Positions 33,120 to 38,297 of a stretch of 38,297 bases of DNA are shown in pieces. A program made the position numbers and the translations under genes. How positions within the stretch are numbered: position 1 is the stretch's first letter; each line of letters starts with the position of its first letter. The notes beneath the pieces are model-generated. The model searched no databases. It was not told the DNA's origin and saw only the letters and a program-made list of their open reading frames with translations. The DNA comes from Symsagittifera roscoffensis (lineage: Eukaryota > Xenacoelomorpha > Acoela > Convolutidae): NCBI RefSeq assembly GCF_963678635.1, contig NW_026970662.1, forward strand, positions 1 to 38,297. Reading direction: 5' to 3'.

Positions 33120-33444
33120 GAACTATTCTCACTCTATGCCCGTGCGCAGTCGTACGCAAACGCTATTTGGCAGCAATGGCTAAGTGAGTACACTCAATAA
33201 AAGAGTTAAATGGCATGCTCCTCCCGAATATTGTTTGAAAGCAGGAGATATGGTGCGGTTAGTTGAATCCACTAGCCCTAGGGGCCACTACCAACAAGCA
33301 TGCATAATGTCGCTAAACTACGGCAAAGACAACACCGCCCGCTCCGCAAACCTGAGGACCGTTTCCGGAAACTACACTCGACCGCTCGTTAAGCTCGTTC
33401 CGGTTCTCGCTCCTTCGGGGCTGGAGGATGTTAATGCTGCATAG
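33120..33444 (+). pseudogene. BEL/Pao DUF5641 C-terminal domain
   Basis: After a TGA at 33117 the text of the domain starts (YANAIWQQWL) and is cut by TAA at 33198. The rest is open at 33184-33444: KAGDMVRLVESTSPRGHY, LNYGKDNTARSANLRT and RPLVKLVPVLAPS. The stop TAG at 33442 lies inside the 3' LTR, whose TGTT start overlaps the last codons, a common BEL/Pao layout. Confidence 0.85.
33417..33428 (+). promoter_or_regulatory. Polypurine tract-like sequence
   Basis: GGGGCTGGAGGA lies immediately before the TGTTAATG that I take as the 3' LTR start. Polypurine tracts prime plus-strand DNA synthesis in LTR elements. The second relic has GGGAGCAGAGGT before TGTTAGCG in the same place (36547-36558). 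Confidence 0.6.
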
Positions 33445-33820
33445 CATTAGAGTATAGTATAAAATCAGTATAGTTGCCTAGCAATACCAGCTATATAGCC
33501 CAGCGTATACATAGTGCGTTCCGGAGAGTTCGGCGTGGGTTTGATTCTCACCTAAATCGTTTCATTTGAGAATCCTATTTGAGCCGAACCTGAGAGAACA
33601 TAAAATGCTAATATTTTAATTGGTTCAAAATTTGTTTGCAATTGAATTTCTGTTAATTCAACCGCGTGAACTGAATTTGATTTAATAGAAAAGGTCATCA
33701 ATCAGCCGATGATCAACCCCACTATTTTGGCTGGCTACATTTAATGTAGTCACAATATTTCGACCATATTTCGTGAATTTAAAACCGATTCTGTTTTGTT
33801 TTAACTGTATAAAATGAGCA
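33429..33820 (+). mobile_element. BEL/Pao 3' LTR
   Basis: A 392-bp segment from TGTT (33429) to GAGCA (33820). Its last 317 bp match the LTR-like segments in the array. A TAGCCCAGCG (33496-33505) and a GGTTTGATTCT (33538-33548) resemble Pol III A and B boxes at tRNA-like spacing. Direct target-site duplication was not identified because the true 5' end is uncertain. Confidence 0.75.
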
Positions 33821-33865
33821 GAATACTACATGCAAACTTAAAGGATAAATTTTCTCTTCATTTTC

Positions 33866-33985
33866 TATTTGTACAAAAATTGGCATGCGAACTAACTAGG
33901 CCATGAAAAAACTATTTAATCATTATACATAACCTTGTAAGACCTCGTAAACTCATGAAATTGATGATTATGGGAGATCGGTAAA
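33866..33985 (-). repeat. Partial inverted copy of the type A element
   Basis: On the minus strand this reads TCTTACAAGGTTA, then GGCCTAGTTAG and GCATGCCAATTTTTGT, in the order found in the core of the type A MITE-like element. The terminal inverted repeats are not visible. Confidence 0.5.
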
Positions 33986-34313
33986 AAAAATCATAGTTAT
34001 GGAATTTCAAGAATAATTGTTTATTTTTGTCATCAATTAACAATTTCGTTCTAGCAACCAGATTCAGGTTGAAATGATTTAATCTGTTGAACACGCCACA
34101 AGTTAGTAGATAAATAACTGGCAAGGTAATGTAGAATGCTAATTGACCCTAAACGGCCAAAGTTTAAAAAAAAGTAGGGAACAGAAAAGTCTGAATCTTA
34201 CGGTTGATTTGTGAAAACCAATTTTTCAGAGACTCAGGTAGTCAAAAAGGCGGCAAAATGATCTTAATTAATAAAATACATTTAGGCAAAAAAATGATCG
34301 TAGTCAAATATTA

Positions 34314-34440
34314 GCTTTTTTTCACTCCTCTCCGCGTTTGAATTTCAGTTGTTAAAAACTACTTTATTATGCCAAAATGTAATTAAGTTTTTAAAAGCGA
34401 AAAACCTAGCTCTACCCTTTGGAACTATTTGCGACATCTA
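34314..34440 (+). repeat. Partial type B MITE-like element
   Basis: Begins with GCTTTTTTTCACTCCTCTCC, then TGTTAAAAACTAC and ATGCCAAAATGTAAT, matching the left half of the type B elements. The right half was not found. Confidence 0.45.
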
Positions 34441-34555
34441 ATTTTAGCCGAACAACCCTAAATCTTTCGTAAAGGCGCCTTTGGCGTCAATACATTTGGT
34501 ATCTTTGTGATAAAGCGCGCTCCAAAAAAATGCAATTGTTCGGTCAAAATGGCCA
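34436..34555 (+). repeat. Dispersed repeat with GGCGCC palindrome, copy 2
   Basis: AAAGGCGCCTTTGGCGTCAA is followed by the GCGCGC and GCAATTGTTCGGTCAAAAT pieces, in the same order as 1788-1905. The pair lie on either side of the array and the BEL/Pao element, in the same orientation. Confidence 0.6.
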
Positions 34556-34870
34556 GTTTTTGGAAACAATAGTATGCGGTTCAGCAAATTTTGTCAAAAT
34601 AGGATTTTTATGGTTTTTTAAGCAAAATCGGGTCTCTTTTTGCTCCGACTTTCCTAACGAAAGTAACGGAATACTTGTGCTCGGGAGATTTGTTTTTCTT
34701 CAAACAAAATTCAACTTTTTGAAAGGCCATTTTTGAAAATTTATTATATCATTCAAAATTTATTGCTGCACTGGGCTTAAACTTGAAAAAATTTTCCCTG
34801 TGATTATTTTTCGTAAAATTATGGGGATTTAAATATTGCCTTTTGCCCCATTTGGGACAATTACCGCTCG
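34556..34870. other. AT-rich spacer, no gene seen
   Basis: A 68-codon plus-strand frame (34530-34736) begins inside the dispersed repeat and lacks any recognised motif. Confidence 0.5.
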
Positions 34871-35008
34871 ACAAATTTTGCGCTATTAACGCGTAAGCGG
34901 AAATTTAGTCCGTCTTAAAAATTGTTCCAAATTGGTTGTAGAAAGGTTATTTGCCAGAATTATTTGTTACTAGAAGTTTATTCCCTTGTAATATTTATGG
35001 CGTGTGAA
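34871..35008 (-). repeat. Dispersed repeat, type C, inverted copy
   Basis: On the minus strand the blocks run ACACGCCATAAAT, TTTGGAACAATTTTTAAG, CGCTTACGCGTTAATAGCGC. The first and last blocks match 6811-6950, and the middle and last blocks match 8312-8374, so this copy links the two fragments of the array unit as one family. Confidence 0.55.
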
Positions 35009-35115
35009 GTTACGCCATATAACGAGTTGAAATTGTTCATACTAATGTTTGCATTTAAGATACATTGTAACAATCTGCTCACTTGATCACGCTTGCCCGT
35101 TTTATTGCAATTTGG

Positions 35116-35314
35116 GGCTCATTTTCCTTTTTTCGCCGCCTGCAAATTTTTATAATTGAAAACTTTGTTCACATTCTTCAATTGTCATGAAAATTGACAT
35201 GCACACTAATTAGGCCTTGACAAACATATTTTGTCTTCATAATTAACCTTGTAAAACCACTCGATAGACCATAAAATTGATGCTCGTGTGAGGTGGCGGA
35301 AAGGAAAACGAGGG
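35116..35314 (-). mobile_element. MITE-like type A element, inverted copy
   Basis: Ends are GGCTCATTTTCC and GGAAAACGAGGG, about 199 bp apart, matching the size of the 201-bp type A element. On the minus strand the core shows AGTGGTTTTACAAGGTTAAT and GGCCTAATTAG. Flanks CAATTTGG and CATTTTAG match at 6 of 8 bases, a weak sign of a target-site duplication. Confidence 0.7.
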
Positions 35315-35639
35315 CATTTTAGAGCATCAAAAGTCATTTTAAACATATATTAAAGAATTGAACTCAAGAAAAAACCAAAGAGGGACTGGAAAAGAACCCA
35401 AAAAAGACACTTCGGAGCACAAAATGATATTTTTTCCGACAATTTGAAAAATGGGAGGAACTTTGTATTCGTTTGTGTTGTAGAGTTTTTTCTACTTTTT
35501 GTTCAGTTTTTTGTTTTGCAAAGAGAATCAGGTACCAGAAATAGTCATTGAACTGGGATGAGTAATACGTCATTCCAAAACCCCTTCAATTGCAATTCAA
35601 ACGTAATTTAAAAAATTTAAAAAAAAACGACACCCTTTT
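35315..35639. other. AT-rich spacer before the second BEL/Pao relic, no gene seen
   Basis: A minus-strand 69-codon frame (35364-35573) lacks motifs and is not supported. Confidence 0.5.
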
Positions 35640-36364
35640 AAAAGACCTTCCGCTCGAGCGACTTGGTTACCGACAACCGCCATTCGCGAACTGCGGAGTA
35701 GATTACTTAGGCCCGTTCCACGCAACGATTCGACGAAGCTCCGAGAAACGCTGGAGCTTCTTATTTACGTGTATGACCACACGTGCCGTTCATTTAGAGG
35801 TTGCTCCGTCAATTGATACAAGTTCCTGTGGAATGAAATTAAACAGCTTCAATGCTCGGCGGGGAACACTTTCCGTCATCTGGTTGCACAATAGTACGAA
35901 TTTCGGTGGCTCGATCAAAAAGCTGATTTCGTGCATCGAGAACTGCTATCGCCATCACCCATTCTGCTCGCTCATAAAAGCCTAGCCTGGAAATTCAATC
36001 CAATCCGTGCTCCTCATCAAGGAGGTATGTGGAAAGGCTCGTCCGGAGCATCAAAAGAGTTTTTTATGATATTCTGGGAACACGAAAACTCACTGAACTC
36101 ATAACCACGTTTTGTTTAGCTGAGTAGTCTCTAAACAATCGTCCGCGCACACCCGTATCCTCCGATCCGAACTATCTGGAAGCATTAACGCCGAATCACT
36201 TCCTACTTGGACATCGTGCAAGTAGCTTTCCACCACTTGTTATCGAGCAGAACTGCAACCAATGAAAGTGCTAGACTCGAGCGCAATCCTATGCAAATGA
36301 CATCTGTGAGTACATACCAACGCTTAACAAAAAAGCGAAATGGTTTTCTTCTCCAAAATCACAC
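35640..36364 (+). pseudogene. Second BEL/Pao relic: 5'-truncated integrase
   Basis: The text starts abruptly at about 35640 with ERLGYRQPPFANCGVDYLGP, holding the first catalytic Asp. The part up to 35985 has RRSSEKRWSFLFTCMTTRAV and WLHNSTNFGG in place of the usual second catalytic motif, so the second Asp is absent. From 35986 the integrase continues in other frames with APHQGGMW (about 36010-36035) and [10 protein letters not shown]-like text near 36190-36215. The residue after GGMW, usually Glu, is Lys. The relic is non-functional and independent of the element at 27338, which it resembles. Confidence 0.85.
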
Positions 36365-36592
36365 TTGAAAACTCGAGATCTCGTTTGGATGATTGAGGAC
36401 AATAGTCCGAGAGGCCATTACCCGTTAGCGCGAGTCAAGTCATTGAACTACGGCATCGACGGCATAGCGCGGTCCGCCGTAATTAGAACGGCAACCGGCG
36501 AGTACAACTCTCCGATCGTGAAACTCGCACCCGATCTCGCTCCTTTGGGAGCAGAGGTTGTTAGCGCGGCTACTTATGCGTCTGTTTTATAA
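36365..36592 (+). pseudogene. Second BEL/Pao relic: DUF5641 domain
   Basis: Open frame with DLVWMIEDNSPRGHYPLARV, SLNYGIDGIARSAVIRTATG and PIVKLAPDLAPLGAE, the typical C-terminal BEL/Pao domain. It is better preserved than the integrase before it. A polypurine-like GGGAGCAGAGGT followed by TGTTAGCG at 36559 marks the likely LTR start inside the last codons. Confidence 0.85.
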
Positions 36593-36760
36593 TGCAGTCA
36601 TTTTATAAAGAACTTTTTGGGTCTGTTATAAACAAAAATGTTACTTAAAACTTAGAAAACTCTTTAATGTTTTTGGAACTAAAATTTGAACTAAATAAAA
36701 TCTTGTTTCGGTTTTTGCTTAAAATTATTTGTTGGTCGTAGTTGATGATATTTTTTCTGT
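36559..36760 (+). mobile_element. Probable LTR of the second BEL/Pao relic (end undetermined)
   Basis: Starts with TGTTAGCGCGG after the polypurine-like tract. An AATAAA at 36694-36699 may be its polyadenylation signal. It does not resemble the LTR at 33429-33820, and no second copy was found, so its end cannot be set. Confidence 0.4.
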
Positions 36761-37185
36761 TCAGCTTCAACTTCTTGCAATAAATTTTGTTAAATTGGAT
36801 TGTTCACAAAATTGTTCAAGTTGATGAGATAGATTCAAATGCCCATATTCCGCAGTTGCAAAAAAAATGTGAAAGGTTATGAATAATAAAAAAAGAATTG
36901 TTCCAATTATGGCAAAAATGTTGCCAATTATTCTGGAAACACTGAATTCCAATGTTATTTTGAGTTTTTCCAGACCGTTTAAACGACCGTTCTTTTTGTC
37001 ATAGGAATAGGGGAAAGTGGAAAAGAGCCTAATTTCAAGCTAATAAGGTGCAGCCTACAAGAGCATATTTATGCTAAGTTTAAGCCGTGTAATTTTGTTT
37101 TTACTTGAGTAATTTAGTTTTAATTTCATCTGATGGTTATTTGAGCGGCTGATGTTTAAGTCAATACAGCTTTCATTGACATCTT
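36761..37185. other. AT-rich stretch with a type B right-end fragment
   Basis: GAAAGTGGAAAAGAGCC ends at 37029 and resembles the right end of the type B elements. The rest shows no feature that I can support. A minus-strand frame at 36767-36952 reads like a membrane segment (hydrophobic FAIIGTILFLLFITFHIFF), but has no context. Confidence 0.4.
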
Positions 37186-37380
37186 GGCTTCTTTCCAATT
37201 TTGCACCTTATACAATCATCAATCTTATGGTGTAACGAATGATTTTACAAGGGGAAATCTGATGAAGACCAAATATGTTTGTCATGACCTAGCCAGTCCA
37301 AATGCCATCTTTTGGAACAATTGGACAAAATGAACAAAAAATATTCGAATAAATTTTTCGAAAGAAAAAATTTCCCTTTC
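37186..37380 (+). mobile_element. Diverged type A MITE-like element
   Basis: Begins GGCTTCTTTCCAATTTTGCACC-like, then CTTATGGTGTAACG, GATTTTACAAGG and AAATATGTTTGTCATGACC, in the order of the type A core. The right terminal repeat is degraded. Confidence 0.55.
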
Positions 37381-37446
37381 CCCAACCTGCAATATTTACT
37401 AGTAAAATTACTGTTCACTAAGCTTGCATGTTTTAGGCTGTGGGGA

Positions 37447-37462
37447 GGGGGGGGGGGGGGGG
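37447..37462 (+). repeat. Poly-G tract (16 G)
   Basis: Sixteen consecutive G, part of a G-rich block 37442-37467 next to the left end of a type B element. Could fold into a G-quadruplex. The exact length is doubtful in any assembly. Confidence 0.8.
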
Positions 37463-37465
37463 AGG

Positions 37466-37678
37466 GGCTTTTTTCCAGTCCCCCCTTTCAAATTCAATTT
37501 TGAAAAACTTATTTAACGTTGTCATAATGCAATGAAATTTGGCGTCGTGAACAAATCGACAATTCTGAACAGATTTGTTCTTCATACTTTACAGCGTAAC
37601 ATCACGCATTTAGACGTAATAACACGTAAAACAAACATAAAACTCGGTACTTTGAAAGGGGGGAACTGGAAAAGAGCC
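37466..37678 (+). mobile_element. MITE-like type B element with long terminal inverted repeats
   Basis: The left end GGCTTTTTTCCAGTCCCCCC and the right end GGGGGGAACTGGAAAAGAGCC-like are inverse over nearly 28 bases, including TTTGAAA inside. The element is 213 bp. The core has ACGTTGTCATAATGCAATG, GTAACATCACGC and TAATAACACG, as in the element at 5262. It is flanked on both sides by poly-G, so the target site seems to have been G-rich (GGGGGAGG against GGGGGGGG). Confidence 0.8.
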
Positions 37679-37701
37679 GGGGGGGGGGGGGGGGGGGGGG
37701 G
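37679..37701 (+). repeat. Poly-G tract (23 G)
   Basis: Twenty-three consecutive G directly after the right end of the type B element. Confidence 0.8.
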
Positions 37702-37757
37702 AGGCTATAATGGGAAAGACCCCAATTGTGTCGGGTAGTTTTACAAGGGAGTTAAAA

Positions 37758-38177
37758 GACTTTTTTCCAGTTCCCATCCTTTGATTTTTTGCGGAAACTT
37801 AACACATGAAAACTTATTTAAAACGTTTTTTTCATTTTGTAAACTGCATTAAAACGTGTCAGCGTGAACAGGTGAACAAATTTTGGCTCTTTTTCCTTTT
37901 CTCCCCCACCTCACTCAAACATGATTTTTATGGTCTACCGAGTGGTTTTACAAGGTTAATTATGAAGACCAAATATGCTTGCTATGGCCTAATTAGTCTG
38001 CATGTCAGTTTTCACGACAATCGGACAAAGTGAACAGAAACTTCAAATATAAAAATTTGCAGGTGGGGTGGGGTAAGGAAAAAGAGCCCATTTCTTTCAT
38101 GCAAAATGCCGTGTGAACATTTTTTGAACAGCTTTATTTTGAAGTTTTAAGAGGGGGTGGCAAACTGGAAAAGAGCC
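37758..38177 (+). mobile_element. Type B-like element interrupted by a type A element
   Basis: The left end GACTTTTTTCCAGTTCCC pairs with the inverted right end AACTGGAAAAGAGCC at 38177. Flanks AGTTAAAA (37750-37757) and GGTTTAAA (38178-38185) agree at 6 of 8 bases. The left half is diverged from other type B cores. The type A block sits at 37885-38088, at a place similar to that in the 6004-6430 pair. Confidence 0.6.
37885..38088 (+). mobile_element. MITE-like type A element
   Basis: A 204-bp block from GGCTCTTTTTCCTTTTC to GGAAAAAGAGCC, with inner CCCACCT and AGGTGGGG arms. The core has CGAGTGGTTTTACAAGG and GGCCTAATTAGTCTGC, close to the inverted copy at 35116-35314. No clear duplication flanks it (CAAATTTT against CATTTCTT). 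Confidence 0.8.
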
Positions 38178-38297
38178 GGTTTAAATAATGAAAAAAAAGC
38201 CAGCAAGCTGCTGTATAAAATTACAGAGGATCTGGTGATATCTTTTGATTCTCCGCCGGATGTGGCACCTCCCACTCGGGTGGGTACGTAAAAGGCC
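38178..38297. other. Right edge of window, no feature seen
   Basis: Only a short CCCAC/GTGGG inverted repeat near 38270-38282 is notable. Confidence 0.4.

Larger units (their letters stand above)
27338..33820 (+). mobile_element. Decayed BEL/Pao LTR retrotransposon (coding region plus 3' LTR)
   Basis: All canonical BEL/Pao parts occur in order on the plus strand: Gag with DUF1759, CCHC knuckle, retropepsin (DUF1758 type), reverse transcriptase with YMDD, Pao-type peptidase A17 region and RNase H, integrase with H2C2 finger, DUF5641, polypurine tract and LTR. The frame is interrupted at least ten times by stops or frameshifts, and the integrase has an internal deletion. It cannot make a functional polyprotein. 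The 5' LTR is not directly adjacent; a related segment lies in the array at 24981-25298. Confidence 0.92.

Noticed and set aside
36767-36952. A minus-strand small membrane-like protein
   Set aside because: The hydrophobic run is easily produced by T-rich DNA, and there is no splice, promoter or family support.

Overview
The window looks like repeat-rich, AT-rich nuclear DNA from an invertebrate animal. The evidence is a BEL/Pao LTR retrotransposon (a lineage known only from animals), a decayed LINE reverse transcriptase, several short inverted-repeat DNA elements, and two phase-compatible putative exons. No bacterial-type operon, CRISPR array, rRNA or complete tRNA was seen. The species cannot be named from sequence alone.

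Layout: (1) Positions 1-2106 are the left flank. They hold two candidate minus-strand exons of an unrecognised gene and fragments of dispersed repeats. (2) Positions 2107-26938 are a head-to-tail array of exactly three copies of an unit of about 8277 bp, nearly identical to each other. Each unit carries a LINE relic, short inverted-repeat (MITE-like) elements including one nested inside another with target-site duplications, a small 112-bp inverted-repeat element, a strong hairpin, an LTR-like segment followed by a primer-binding-site-like sequence and leader, and a CpG-richer stretch. (3) Positions 27338-33820 are a decayed BEL/Pao element: gag, aspartic protease, reverse transcriptase, RNase H, integrase, DUF5641 and a 3' LTR, all in one direction but broken by stops and frameshifts. 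(4) Positions 33821-38297 hold a second, shorter BEL/Pao relic (integrase to LTR start) and several further MITE-like copies, some in inverted orientation, with two long poly-G tracts.

How the parts relate: the LTR-like segment in the array (24981-25298 in the last copy) matches the 3' LTR of the BEL/Pao element (33504-33820). The array may therefore have amplified a segment that included the 5' LTR and leader of that element. An open reading frame runs across each internal unit junction and continues toward the LINE, while the same frame is closed just outside the left array edge. This raises the question of whether the unit was once a circle. Nothing here appears to be an intact, active gene except possibly the host exons.
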